Positions 45,208 to 53,878 of a DNA stretch of 64,000 nt are shown piece after piece. Below the pieces are notes generated by a model. The model was not told the origin of the DNA. It saw only the letters and a list, made by a program, of their open reading frames with translations, and made no database searches. The DNA is from Flavobacterium psychrophilum (lineage in GTDB: Bacteria; Bacteroidota; Bacteroidia; Flavobacteriales; Flavobacteriaceae), in contig CAMAQD010000013.1 in the NCBI GenBank assembly GCA_945860385.1, positions 47,153-111,152 of the forward strand, read 5' to 3'. The translations under genes were made by a program, and so were the position numbers. Every line of letters begins with the position of its first letter. Position 1 is the stretch's first letter.

Positions 45208-45954
45208 ATGGATTTTAAAAAAATAATTGAAGAAAAATCGAAAAAAGCCTGGGAAATCTATATCCCTCATTTGTCTATTGACTGCGTAGTTTTTGGGTTT
45301 CAGGATGCAACTTTGAAAGTTTTGGTTGTTCAAATGAAAGAAAATAATCTTTGGGCACTTCCAGGAGGCTATGTGCTAAAAACGGAGAATATTAAAGAAG
45401 CGGCCAGTAGAATCCTTCAGCAAAGAACAGGAGCGGCCAATATTTATTTGCAACAATTTAGGGTTTTTAGCGATTTGAATCGTTCCGAAGGTTTTTTTGA
45501 GAACTTTAACGATACAATATGGAATAAGCAACGATTCCTTTCGATAGGATTTTATGCCTTAGTTGATTATTCACAAGTAAATTTAGTTGTTGATGAAATA
45601 TCTGATGCTTGCGAATGGAAATCCATCGAAGAATTGCCGGAATTAATGATGGATCACAGAAGTATTTTCAATAAAGCTTTAACCACCTTGCGAAAACAAT
45701 TGAATCACAAACCTATTGGATATAATTTATTACCCGAGAAATTTACTATGCCCGAACTTCAAAAATTGTATGAAATTATTTTAGGCAAAAAGCTGAATCG
45801 CGGGAATTTTTACCGAAAAATGTTGCGGTATGATATTTTGATAAAGCTCGATGAAATCCGAAAAGGTGGCGCACACAAAGCACCAGATTTGTATCAATTT
45901 GATATCGAGAAATATCAGTTGGCGTTAGAAAATGGTTTTAGTGAGGGTTGGTAA
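45208..45954 (+). CDS. Nudix-type sugar-responsive transcriptional regulator (NrtR-like)
   Basis: A 248-residue protein with an N-terminal Nudix-like domain (about 20-150) and a C-terminal winged-helix domain (about 170-235; LQKLYEIILGKKLNRGNFYRKM), the NrtR/AraR-type layout. The Nudix box runs from Gly54 to Gly75, but the catalytic REUXEE is RILQQR (68-73), so the glutamates are gone and the domain is probably a ligand sensor. In Bacteroidota, related proteins control sugar use. It diverges from the GH3 gene, which is its likely target together with itself. Confidence 0.88.
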   Translation: MDFKKIIEEKSKKAWEIYIPHLSIDCVVFGFQDATLKVLVVQMKENNLWALPGGYVLKTENIKEAASRILQQRTGAANIYLQQFRVFSDLNRSEGFFENFNDTIWNKQRFLSIGFYALVDYSQVNLVVDEISDACEWKSIEELPELMMDHRSIFNKALTTLRKQLNHKPIGYNLLPEKFTMPELQKLYEIILGKKLNRGNFYRKMLRYDILIKLDEIRKGGAHKAPDLYQFDIEKYQLALENGFSEGW

Positions 45955-45975
45955 TTATTCAGAAACAACCAGCAA

Positions 45976-46008
45976 TAAAAAAGCACTTTACGGTTAAAAT
46001 AAAGTGCT
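45976..46008 (-). terminator. Terminator of thrC
   Basis: Stem AGCACTTTA / TAAAGTGCT with a 9-nt loop followed on the minus strand by six to seven U residues. Confidence 0.85.
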
Positions 46009-46035
46009 ACTAAATAGTTTACTATTTTTAGAAAA

Positions 46036-47325
46036 TTACCCCAAAAAAGCTTTCAATTCCTCGTAAGTTTTAATTTTAACGCTCACTTTTTCTTTATTCA
46101 GTACACTTTCAATTTGTGTTGGAATTGGCAATTTTATGTTTAATGCCGGTTCCACCACATCCAAGAATTTAATAGGATGAGCCGTTTCTAAGAAAATCCC
46201 AATTGCGTTTGGATGGTTTTTTAACTCCTTTTTCAAACCTAAATACCCCACAGCTCCGTGCGGTTCTGCGATGTAACCATCGGTTTTGTAGATGGATTTC
46301 ATTGCTTCCAAAGTTTCATCATCGGTGTAGGAAAACGAAGAGAAATCTTTTTTGAATAGCTCCAAATCATTGTTGTACATTTCCTGAATTCGGATGAAAT
46401 TACTTGGATTTCCAACATCCATCGCATTCGAAATCGTTGCTTTGGAAGGTTTTGGGTCGTAATTTCCTTTTTCTAAAAAACGTGGTACGGTATCATTCAC
46501 ATTGGTTGAAGCCACGAAATGTTCAATGGGCAAACCTAATTTCTTGGCGATAATTCCGGCACAAATATTTCCGAAATTGCCACTTGGACACGAAAATATC
46601 AAAGGTTTGTTGTGTGATTTCAATTGTTTGTAAGCAAAGAAAAAGTAAAACATTTGCGGCAACCAGCGCGCAATATTTATCGAGTTGGCGGAAGTCAGGT
46701 TGTGATGCGCCAAACTTTCGTCCAAAAACGCTTTTTTGACCATATCTTGGCAATCGTCAAAAACACCCTCTACTTCGAGCGCTTTGATGTTTTGTCCTAA
46801 AGTCGTTAATTGTCTTTCCTGAATTTCGCTCACTTTTCCCGAAGGATATAAAATAATAACTTCTACGCCTTTTACGCCAAGAAAACCACTGGCTACGGCA
46901 CCTCCAGTATCACCGGAAGTAGCCACAAGAACGGTATTTTTACTGTCTTTTTTATCTTTGTTAAAATACGCCAGGCAACGTGACATAAAACGTGCTCCAA
47001 CATCCTTAAACGCCATTGTTGGTCCGTGATATAATTCCAAAGAATAAATTCCTTCTTCCACTTTCACAGTTGGGAAATCGAAACATAGCGTTTCTGCGAC
47101 GATTTGTTTTAAGGTTTCAGCAGGAATTTCATCACCCACAAATTGTTGAATGGCTTCGAAAGCAATTGCTGAATTGCTTAAATTTTCGATATTCTCGAAA
47201 AAATCAGGGGATAATGGAGTTATAGATTCTGGAAAATACAATCCTTTATCGGTTGCTAATCCTTGAATTACAGCTTCTTCAAAAGAAACTTTTGGGGCAT
47301 TATGGTTTAAACTGTAGTATTTCAT
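46036..47325 (-). CDS. thrC: Threonine synthase
   Basis: A 429-residue PLP enzyme converting O-phosphohomoserine to threonine. Motifs: MKYYSLNHNAPKVSFEEAV start, ELYHGPTMAFKDVGARF with the PLP Lys, ATSGDTGGAVASGF, FSCPSGNFGN and the C-terminal EPHGAVGYLG. Start taken at ATG 47325; seven codons upstream are open but come from a dispersed repeat at 47329-47357. It is third of the thr genes, separated from thrB by an unrelated membrane-protein gene on the same strand. Confidence 0.95.
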   Translation of the reverse strand: MKYYSLNHNAPKVSFEEAVIQGLATDKGLYFPESITPLSPDFFENIENLSNSAIAFEAIQQFVGDEIPAETLKQIVAETLCFDFPTVKVEEGIYSLELYHGPTMAFKDVGARFMSRCLAYFNKDKKDSKNTVLVATSGDTGGAVASGFLGVKGVEVIILYPSGKVSEIQERQLTTLGQNIKALEVEGVFDDCQDMVKKAFLDESLAHHNLTSANSINIARWLPQMFYFFFAYKQLKSHNKPLIFSCPSGNFGNICAGIIAKKLGLPIEHFVASTNVNDTVPRFLEKGNYDPKPSKATISNAMDVGNPSNFIRIQEMYNNDLELFKKDFSSFSYTDDETLEAMKSIYKTDGYIAEPHGAVGYLGLKKELKNHPNAIGIFLETAHPIKFLDVVEPALNIKLPIPTQIESVLNKEKVSVKIKTYEELKAFLG

Positions 47326-47328
47326 TTT

Positions 47329-47357
47329 ATTGTCATTTCGAGGCACGAAGCAATCTG
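47329..47357. repeat. Dispersed-repeat remnant at the thrC start
   Basis: The sequence GTCATTTCGAGGCACGAAGC and its flanks match a short intergenic repeat that I recall as common in Flavobacterium. It carries a small TTCG/CGAA hairpin. Only one copy is in this window. Confidence 0.45.
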
Positions 47358-47372
47358 TTTGTACTTATTTTT

Positions 47373-47792
47373 TTATGAATAGATTAATGCTAAAATAAAT
47401 GGAATTGTTATTAAAATTGATATTAGTAAAGGTTTCCAAATGGGCTTCATTTCGTATAATTCCATTTCTTCATTTGGGAAATATTTTGGAAAAAAATATT
47501 TAGATAATATTCCTCCACCCAACATATTCATTATAAGAGGCAGGGATGAAATTGTATTTTCAGGAATATTAACTACAATTATTGTTATAATTGTAAATAG
47601 GACAGATAAACCCAATACAGTATAGGCTTCTTTGGTTTTGTTTATATCTTTTAAATTTTGCATCAACAAAACTCCCCCAAATATTGACGAGAAAAACAAC
47701 GAAAATCCCCAAATAGTTTTTTCAGAATATATTTTCTTTTTTTCAAAAACTTCAAAACTACTTACTTCTTCAGTGTTATTATCATTTTCCAT
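47373..47792 (-). CDS. Four-span membrane protein of unknown function
   Basis: A 139-residue protein: an acidic N-terminus with about 25 residues, then four predicted spans (about 27-47, 55-77, 82-98, 115-138) and acidic loops (NEEMELYEM). I recognise no family. It lies inside the threonine operon, 43 bp after thrB and 47 bp before thrC, and reads in the same direction. It could be an inserted gene or an accessory such as an exporter, but nothing in sequence shows this. Confidence 0.7.
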   Translation of the reverse strand: MENDNNTEEVSSFEVFEKKKIYSEKTIWGFSLFFSSIFGGVLLMQNLKDINKTKEAYTVLGLSVLFTIITIIVVNIPENTISSLPLIMNMLGGGILSKYFFPKYFPNEEMELYEMKPIWKPLLISILITIPFILALIYS

Positions 47793-47835
47793 TTATTCTA
47801 TATTTTTTATTTTTTAAGAAAGAATAACTCATTTC

Positions 47836-48756
47836 TTATATTATACTCACCCCATCCGGATTCACTTTCGAAACGTGAATTTCATAGGGTAAATTGATTT
47901 CGTCGTACACTTTACTCATTGCTTTGGCAATTTTTTCGGCGGTGTCTTTTCCTTTGCTTAAGGCAAAAATAGATGGCCCAGAACCTGAAATTCCAGAACC
48001 TAAAGCTCCGTTTTCGTATGCGGTTTTTTTGATTAAATCAAAACCTGGAATCAGCATACTGCGAATGGGTTCGATGATTTCGTCATGCAATGAACGTCCG
48101 ATCAGTTCGTAATCCTGAGTATATAAACCAGCGACTAATCCGCCTACATTTCCCCATTGGGTGATGGCACTTTTCAAAGAAACGGTTTGTTTCAGTACCG
48201 AACGCGCATCGGATGTTTTCAACTCAATTTGAGGATGAACTACGGTTGCATACAATTCCGATGGGCTGTCAATTTTGATGATATCCAAAGGATTCGAACT
48301 TCTAACCAAAGTAAAACCGCCCAATAGGCAAGGGGCTACATTATCGGCGTGGGCATTTCCACTAGCTAATTTTTCACCTTGCATCGCAAATTTCACTAAT
48401 TCTTTTCGGGTAAAAGGTCTGCCCAATAATTCGTTGATCCCAAAAACAGCTCCGGCTGAACTGGCAGCGCTGCTTCCTATTCCGCTTCCGGCTTTAATAT
48501 TTTTGTAGATTTCGATTTCGAAACCGAAGTTGGTTTCTACTTCTTCCAACATTGCCAAAGCAGCAACACCAGCCACATTGTTTTCGGTTTCCAAAGGTAA
48601 ATCCGCTCCCACAATTTTAGTAATGCGAATGCCTTTTTTATCCGATTTCCGAATAATCATTTCGTCACCCGCAGTGGCCAAACACAATCCAAGAACCTCA
48701 AATCCACAGGAGAGATTGGCAATTGTTGCAGGGCAAAATAGTTTTATTTCATTCAT
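47836..48756 (-). CDS. thrB: Homoserine kinase
   Basis: A 306-residue GHMP kinase phosphorylating homoserine. It shows FCPATIANLSCGFEVLGLCL, the ATP loop KAGSGIGSSAASSAG and the C-terminal GALGSGISGSGPSIFAL motif. Length is normal. It lies 58 bp downstream of thrA across a palindromic repeat and begins the thrB-(membrane protein)-thrC part of the operon. Regulated presumably by the leader peptide ahead of thrA. Confidence 0.96.
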   Translation of the reverse strand: MNEIKLFCPATIANLSCGFEVLGLCLATAGDEMIIRKSDKKGIRITKIVGADLPLETENNVAGVAALAMLEEVETNFGFEIEIYKNIKAGSGIGSSAASSAGAVFGINELLGRPFTRKELVKFAMQGEKLASGNAHADNVAPCLLGGFTLVRSSNPLDIIKIDSPSELYATVVHPQIELKTSDARSVLKQTVSLKSAITQWGNVGGLVAGLYTQDYELIGRSLHDEIIEPIRSMLIPGFDLIKKTAYENGALGSGISGSGPSIFALSKGKDTAEKIAKAMSKVYDEINLPYEIHVSKVNPDGVSII

Positions 48757-48770
48757 AATTTTATTTTTTT

Positions 48771-48800
48771 TGTAGAGACGCGATTAATCGCGTCTGTACG
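48771..48800. repeat. Palindromic repeat between thrA and thrB
   Basis: AGACGCGATTAATCGCGTCT (48776-48795) is a perfect 20-bp palindrome inside a TGTAG...GTACG context typical of a short dispersed repeat of Flavobacterium as I recall it. It lies in the thrA-thrB gap, so the thr transcript would carry it as a hairpin. Confidence 0.7.
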
Positions 48801-48814
48801 GCAGGCAAAATATT

Positions 48815-51262
48815 TTAAATATTTCCAATTCGGATTACGTCGGCAAAAATTCCAGAAGCCGTTACCGCTGCACCAGCACCAGCGCCTTTTATCAATAAAG
48901 GTTGGTCGATATAACGGTCGGTATAAAATTGCACGATATTGTCTTTTCCTTCCAAATTGTAGAACGGACTTTCTTTTGGGATGAATTCCAAGCCCACGCT
49001 GGCTTTTCCGTTTTCGAAAGTCGCTACGTATTTCAAACGACAATCTTTTGCTTTGGCTTCGGCCAATAAATTCTCGAAATGAGCCGCATTTTTTATCAAA
49101 GATTTGAAAAAGTCTTCGTTGTTGGTTGTTGCTAAACATTCCGCTGGCAAAAATGATCTGTTGGCAATATCTTCGATGTCGAATTGATATCCACTTTCAC
49201 GAATTAGAATCAAAATTTTTCTGGCTACATCCACTCCGCTCAAGTCAATTTTTGGATCGGGCTCTGTGAATCCTTGTACTCCTGCTTCTTTTACCACATC
49301 GTGGAAGGAATTATTTTCGTCGAAATTGTTGAAAATAAAGTTCAAACTTCCGGATAAAACCGCTTGGATTTTGTTCACTTTATCTCCTGAAGCAATCAAA
49401 TGTTTCAAGGTGTCAATAATTGGTAAACCTGCACCCACATTGGTTTCGAATAAGAAAGGAGCATTGAATTGTCGGGAAAGATTTTTTAGTTTTTTGTAAT
49501 TATCATAAGCTGATGAACAAGCAATTTTGTTGCAAGTCACCACGGCCACATTTTGTTTTAAGTAGTGTTCGTAAGTTTCTGAAACGGCTTGATTGGCAGT
49601 AATATCTACAAAAATACTGTTACGTAAATTGAGTGCTTTTACCTTTGCAATAAAAGCTTCTTTGTCGGCAGTTTCTCCATTTTCTAATAGTGATTGCCAT
49701 TCCTTCAAAGGAATTCCATCTTCGTCAAAGTACATTTTTCGAGAATTTGAAACTGCTACAACTCTCAGGTTTATTTTTAGATTTTCTTTTAGGAATTTCT
49801 TTTGTTGGCTGATTTGTTCGATGAATTTTTCGCCTACGTTTCCAACACCCATTACGAACAAGTTCAACTGTTTGGTGTTTTCTTCGAAGAAGTTTTCGTG
49901 AAGTGTGTTCAATGCTTTTTTTACATCTCTTTCGTTGATTACTGCCGAAATATTTCTTTCGGAAGCACCTTGAGCAATCGCTCTGATGTTGACGTTGTTT
50001 TTACCTAAAGTGCTGAACATTCGACCGCTTAAACCTTGATGGTTTTTCATATTTTCGCCCACCAAAGCGATGATGCAAAGGTCTTTTTCGACGATGCAAG
50101 GGTCGATTTTGTTTTGTGAAATTTCCTGTTGAAACGCTTTGTTGATGGCGTTTTCGGCATTGTTAGCATCACTATTTAATATTCCGATGCAAATAGAATG
50201 TTCTGATGAGGCTTGAGTGATGAAAATAATATTGATATTTTCGTGCGATAAGACTTCGAATAATCGTTTGGAAACTCCGGCAACACCAATCATTCCAGAA
50301 CCTTCCAATGTGATTAATGTAATTTTATCGATATGACTGATTCCTTTTACAGGATTGGTATGCGAATTGTCTTGGTTTGAAATAAAAGTACCTTGGGCTT
50401 CTGGCTCGAAAGTGTTTTTAATCCAAATTGGGATATTTTTTTTGAAGACAGGTTGGATTGTTGGTGGATACAATACTTTGGCACCAAAATGCGACAACTC
50501 CATTGCTTCCTGGTACGAAATAGTAGCAATAGGTTGTGCTTGTTTTACGATTTTTGGATTGGCAGTAAACATTCCGTTGACGTCTGTCCATATTTCCAAT
50601 TCGGAAGCATTTAAAGCGCCAGCTAAAATCGCAGCTGTATAATCAGATCCTCCACGACCTAGAGTTGTACCAATTCCTTCTTCTGTAGAAGCAATAAAAC
50701 CAGGCATTACTACAATTTGCGAATCATTCGACGCAAAATAATCGGCAATTAATTGATTTGTAATTTGGAAGTTCACAGCAGCTTTTCCAAAGTTATTATT
50801 GGTCTTAATCAATTCGCGACTGTCTTTGTAACCGGAATTTCTATGTTTTTGTTTGAAGGCTTCTGCAATAATATAAGAAGACAATAATTCGCCAAAACTC
50901 AAAATTGTATCCGATGTTCTAGGAGATAATTCACCAAGTAAAAAACAGCCGTCTAGAAGTGTTTCAAGGTGATTGATGATTCTTTTGATGTGGCTTAGAA
51001 GCCCACTTTGTTCGCTAATTGGAATTAATTCTTTGATAGCGTCGAGATGTTTTTTCTCGATTTCGGCTACAATTTCTTTGTAACTTTCGTCGTTCGAAGC
51101 TGCTTTTTGAGAAGCAAGAACTAGTAAATCAGTGACTTTGGTAAAAGCAGAAACCACAACAATTACATTTTCTTGAGCCGCTTTTTTGATAACTATATCT
51201 AAAACCAATTTTATGTTTTGTGCATTGGCAACAGAAGTTCCGCCAAATTTTAATACTCTCAT
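48815..51262 (-). CDS. thrA: Bifunctional aspartokinase / homoserine dehydrogenase
   Basis: An 815-residue fusion catalysing the first and third steps from aspartate to homoserine. The aspartokinase half begins MRVLKFGGTSVANAQN, with TLGRGGSDYTAAILAG and ELEIWTDVNGM. Paired ACT-like regulatory segments (about 310-450) are followed by the homoserine dehydrogenase half (FVMGVGNVGEKFIEQI; GAGLPIIDTLKHL; AGVQGFTEPDPKIDLSGVDVARKI). Threonine feedback through the ACT segments is expected. Genes thrB and thrC follow. A leader peptide precedes it. Confidence 0.97.
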   Translation of the reverse strand: MRVLKFGGTSVANAQNIKLVLDIVIKKAAQENVIVVVSAFTKVTDLLVLASQKAASNDESYKEIVAEIEKKHLDAIKELIPISEQSGLLSHIKRIINHLETLLDGCFLLGELSPRTSDTILSFGELLSSYIIAEAFKQKHRNSGYKDSRELIKTNNNFGKAAVNFQITNQLIADYFASNDSQIVVMPGFIASTEEGIGTTLGRGGSDYTAAILAGALNASELEIWTDVNGMFTANPKIVKQAQPIATISYQEAMELSHFGAKVLYPPTIQPVFKKNIPIWIKNTFEPEAQGTFISNQDNSHTNPVKGISHIDKITLITLEGSGMIGVAGVSKRLFEVLSHENINIIFITQASSEHSICIGILNSDANNAENAINKAFQQEISQNKIDPCIVEKDLCIIALVGENMKNHQGLSGRMFSTLGKNNVNIRAIAQGASERNISAVINERDVKKALNTLHENFFEENTKQLNLFVMGVGNVGEKFIEQISQQKKFLKENLKINLRVVAVSNSRKMYFDEDGIPLKEWQSLLENGETADKEAFIAKVKALNLRNSIFVDITANQAVSETYEHYLKQNVAVVTCNKIACSSAYDNYKKLKNLSRQFNAPFLFETNVGAGLPIIDTLKHLIASGDKVNKIQAVLSGSLNFIFNNFDENNSFHDVVKEAGVQGFTEPDPKIDLSGVDVARKILILIRESGYQFDIEDIANRSFLPAECLATTNNEDFFKSLIKNAAHFENLLAEAKAKDCRLKYVATFENGKASVGLEFIPKESPFYNLEGKDNIVQFYTDRYIDQPLLIKGAGAGAAVTASGIFADVIRIGNI

Positions 51263-51365
51263 TGTGTTGTTTTTATTTTAAAATGCAAATGTTTTTTATA
51301 CCCCTATGAACTCTCTTCCTTTAGAAAAAAGCATAAAAACTGGATTATATGTAAAATGTATACCC
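51263..51365 (-). promoter_or_regulatory. thr attenuator region between leader peptide and thrA
   Basis: On the minus strand the leader stop is followed by GGGUAUA (51365-51359), which can pair with UACCC at the end of the leader (hairpin 51375-51361) or, with a bulge and a G-U, with UAUAAUCC (51349-51342), the latter leading into UUUUUAUGCUUUUUU. A later UAGGGGUA (51306-51299) offers another partner for UACCC. Mutually exclusive pairings of this kind fit attenuation. Energies were not computed. Confidence 0.55.
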
Positions 51366-51461
51366 TTAAAGGGTAGTGGTAGTTGTAGTGGTGAAAGTAA
51401 CAGCAAACGCAACTCTAATTTGAGTTGTTATCGAAGAATGATATGTTTTGTTGTTTTTCAT
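51366..51461 (-). CDS. Threonine operon leader peptide
   Basis: A 31-codon reading frame, too short for automatic calling, ahead of thrA on the same strand. It starts MKNNKTYHSS and ends VAFAVTF followed by seven consecutive threonines (ACC ACT ACA ACT ACC ACT ACC), Leu and TAA. Ten of 31 codons are Thr, and the run is at the very end, as in attenuator leaders. Ribosome stalling here in threonine shortage would steer folding of the following RNA. A -7 box TACTTTTG (51479-51472) would start the RNA within a few bases of the ATG. Confidence 0.85.
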   Translation of the reverse strand: MKNNKTYHSSITTQIRVAFAVTFTTTTTTTL

Positions 51462-51471
51462 AATGATTTTT

Positions 51472-51479
51472 CAAAAGTA
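51472..51479 (-). promoter_or_regulatory. -7 box of the thr operon
   Basis: Minus-strand TACTTTTG matches TAnnTTTG exactly and would place the transcript start about 4 nt before the leader-peptide ATG. No clear TTG is found at the usual distance. Confidence 0.4.
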
Positions 51480-51635
51480 CTGTTTTTAATAAAATAAAAA
51501 AAGACTTTAATGCTGTTTTTGCGAATATTTTAATAAACAAAGGCTTGTAAAAAGAATATAAAAAAAATTACCGACAAAATCTTGTTTTTTAATATTGGTT
51601 TGTAGAATTTTGACCTTTCAAAAGATACTGTTTAA

Positions 51636-53150
51636 ATGGATAATATACATTATATAAGTACTGAAGTTCTTTCCTTGGAAACACTGCAAGAAATTATTTC
51701 GCACCAAAAATCATTAGCATTATCCGATGAGGCTAAGGTCAATATCCAAAAATGTAGAGCTTATCTTGATGCCAAAATGGCTTCACATTCGAAACCTATT
51801 TATGGTATCAATACTGGTTTTGGTTCGCTTTGCAATGTCAAAATTTCAAATGATAACCTTTCGAAACTGCAGGAAAATTTAGTGAAATCCCATGCTTGCG
51901 GAACAGGTGATGAAGTTCCTGTTGCAATCGTAAAATTGATGTTGCTACTCAAAATACAATCTTTGAGTTATGGACATTCCGGAATTCAGTTGCAAACGGT
52001 AGAGCGATTGGTCGATTTCTATAACAATGACATTTTACCTATTGTATATACTCAAGGTTCGCTTGGTGCTTCGGGCGATTTAGCGCCTTTGGCTCATTTG
52101 TCTTTGCCGTTATTGGGTGAAGGAGACGTTTTTTTTCAAGGTAAAAAAGTACATTCGGGTGAAGTTTTAAAACATTTTAGGTGGGAACCTATTGTATTGC
52201 AATCCAAAGAAGGTTTGGCTTTGTTGAACGGAACTCAATTTATGAGTGCTTATGGCGTGCATATTTTAATGAAAGCCTCCAAGTTTTCGTATTTGGCAGA
52301 TTTGATTGGTACTATTTCTTTGGAAGGATTTGATGGAAGAATTGAGCCTTTTCACGAATTAATTCATTCAATACGACCGCATAAAGGGCAAATTGTGACT
52401 GCGAAATGGGTGACTCAATTTTTGAAAGGAAGTAAAATTATTATACAGGAGAAAAAACATGTTCAGGATCCGTATTCTTTTCGATGTATTCCGCAAGTTC
52501 ACGGTGCTTCGAAGGATGCGATTGATTATGTAAAAAATGTATTCAAGACCGAAATCAATTCGGTGACTGATAATCCAAATATATTTATTGATACTGACGA
52601 AATTATATCGGGTGGAAATTTCCACGGACAACCTTTAGCATTGGCTTTAGATTTTATGGCTATTGCTTTGGCTGAATTGGGCAGTATTTCTGAACGAAGA
52701 ACTTTTCAATTGATTTCGGGTTTAAGAAATCTTCCCGCTTTTTTGGTTGATAATCCGGGTTTGAATTCGGGGTTGATGATTCCGCAATACACAGCCGCGA
52801 GCATCGCCAGTCAAAACAAACAATTGTCCACGCCAGCAAGTGTCGATAGTATTGTGTCGAGCAATGGTCAGGAAGATCACGTGAGTATGGGGGCCAATGC
52901 GGCGACCAAAGGGTTGCGTGTGATGGAAAATTTAGAACGAATCCTAGCCATTGAATTGATGAATGCTTCGCAGGCTATTGAATTCAGGAGGCCATTGAAA
53001 TCTAGTGATTGTATCGAAACGTTTTTAAAATCCTATCGAGAAGAAGTTCCTTTTGTGAATGAAGACCGAATCTTGCATTATGATATCGAGAAAACGGTGC
53101 ATTTTTTGAACAGTTTTCAAATCGAAGATGAATTGTTAACACTGGCTTAA
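51636..53150 (+). CDS. hutH: Histidine ammonia-lyase
   Basis: A 504-residue MIO enzyme that deaminates histidine to urocanate. The MIO tripeptide is Ala145-Ser146-Gly147 (GSLGASGDLAPLAHLSLPL), with YGINTGFGSLC and KSHACGTG upstream; SHACGTG is the pattern of histidine rather than tyrosine or phenylalanine lyases as I recall. Length is standard. No other hut gene is nearby, so the rest of the pathway would be elsewhere. The next gene on this strand starts 48 bp downstream. Confidence 0.93.
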   Translation: MDNIHYISTEVLSLETLQEIISHQKSLALSDEAKVNIQKCRAYLDAKMASHSKPIYGINTGFGSLCNVKISNDNLSKLQENLVKSHACGTGDEVPVAIVKLMLLLKIQSLSYGHSGIQLQTVERLVDFYNNDILPIVYTQGSLGASGDLAPLAHLSLPLLGEGDVFFQGKKVHSGEVLKHFRWEPIVLQSKEGLALLNGTQFMSAYGVHILMKASKFSYLADLIGTISLEGFDGRIEPFHELIHSIRPHKGQIVTAKWVTQFLKGSKIIIQEKKHVQDPYSFRCIPQVHGASKDAIDYVKNVFKTEINSVTDNPNIFIDTDEIISGGNFHGQPLALALDFMAIALAELGSISERRTFQLISGLRNLPAFLVDNPGLNSGLMIPQYTAASIASQNKQLSTPASVDSIVSSNGQEDHVSMGANAATKGLRVMENLERILAIELMNASQAIEFRRPLKSSDCIETFLKSYREEVPFVNEDRILHYDIEKTVHFLNSFQIEDELLTLA

Positions 53151-53197
53151 CATTAGCGCTAAATTAAAGCAGTAATTTTGCTCTAAAATTATCTACA

Positions 53198-53842
53198 ATG
53201 TCTATAAATAGTATTTTTCAATTTTTAGTCCCAAAAGACAAAAAATTCTTTCCGCTTTTTGAGGAAGCATCAACCAATTTAGTTCAATTAGCCTCTATTT
53301 TACACGAAGCAGTCAACCTGCCTTTGAAAGAACGAGACGAACTTTTTTTGAAAATAGATGAACTGGAACAAAAAGGAGAGGATATCACACGATTAACCAA
53401 TCTTGAATTGAGCAGAAATTTCATTACACCTTTTGATCGAGAAGACATCCACTCGTTGATTACTTCAATAGACAATGTAGCTGACAATCTTCACGGCGCA
53501 GCAAGCAGAATGAGATTGTATCAGGTTGCCAAGATTACAAAATCGATAAGAAAATTGACCGAAATAAATTTGGAGGCTTGCCAAAATATTGATGTTGCTG
53601 TTAAAGAGTTGAGAGATTTAAAAAAGATGAAGAATATTACTGATGCTTGTTCCAGAATTAACAAATTGGAAGCCAAATCAGACAATGTTTACGACAAAGC
53701 TGTTGCGGATCTTTTTGAGAACGAGACCGATGCCAAGAACATTATTAAGTATAAGGAGGTTTTATCAGTATTAGAAACAGCAACCGACAAATGTAAAGGG
53801 GTAGCTAGTGTTTTAGAATCTATTTCTGTAAAACATTCTTAA
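53198..53842 (+). CDS. PhoU-like DUF47 protein, partner of Pit transporter
   Basis: A 214-residue all-helical protein of the DUF47 family (PhoU-related), likely binding metal clusters and modulating the adjacent phosphate transporter. It has the family's start (FFPLFEEASTNLVQLASIL) and an internal FDREDIHSLITSIDNVAD motif, with ASVLESISVKHS at the end. It precedes pit by 36 bp. A -7 box TAATTTTG (53173-53180) lies just upstream, suggesting it starts its own transcript after hutH. Confidence 0.93.
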   Translation: MSINSIFQFLVPKDKKFFPLFEEASTNLVQLASILHEAVNLPLKERDELFLKIDELEQKGEDITRLTNLELSRNFITPFDREDIHSLITSIDNVADNLHGAASRMRLYQVAKITKSIRKLTEINLEACQNIDVAVKELRDLKKMKNITDACSRINKLEAKSDNVYDKAVADLFENETDAKNIIKYKEVLSVLETATDKCKGVASVLESISVKHS

Positions 53843-53878
53843 AAATTTCAGAATTTTTTAAATCTTTTAATTAAAATT

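Noticed and set aside
51306..51497. Plus-strand 63-codon frame upstream of thrA
   Set aside because: It is antisense to the leader peptide and attenuator; its Ser/Gly-rich stretch is just the complement of the Thr codons.
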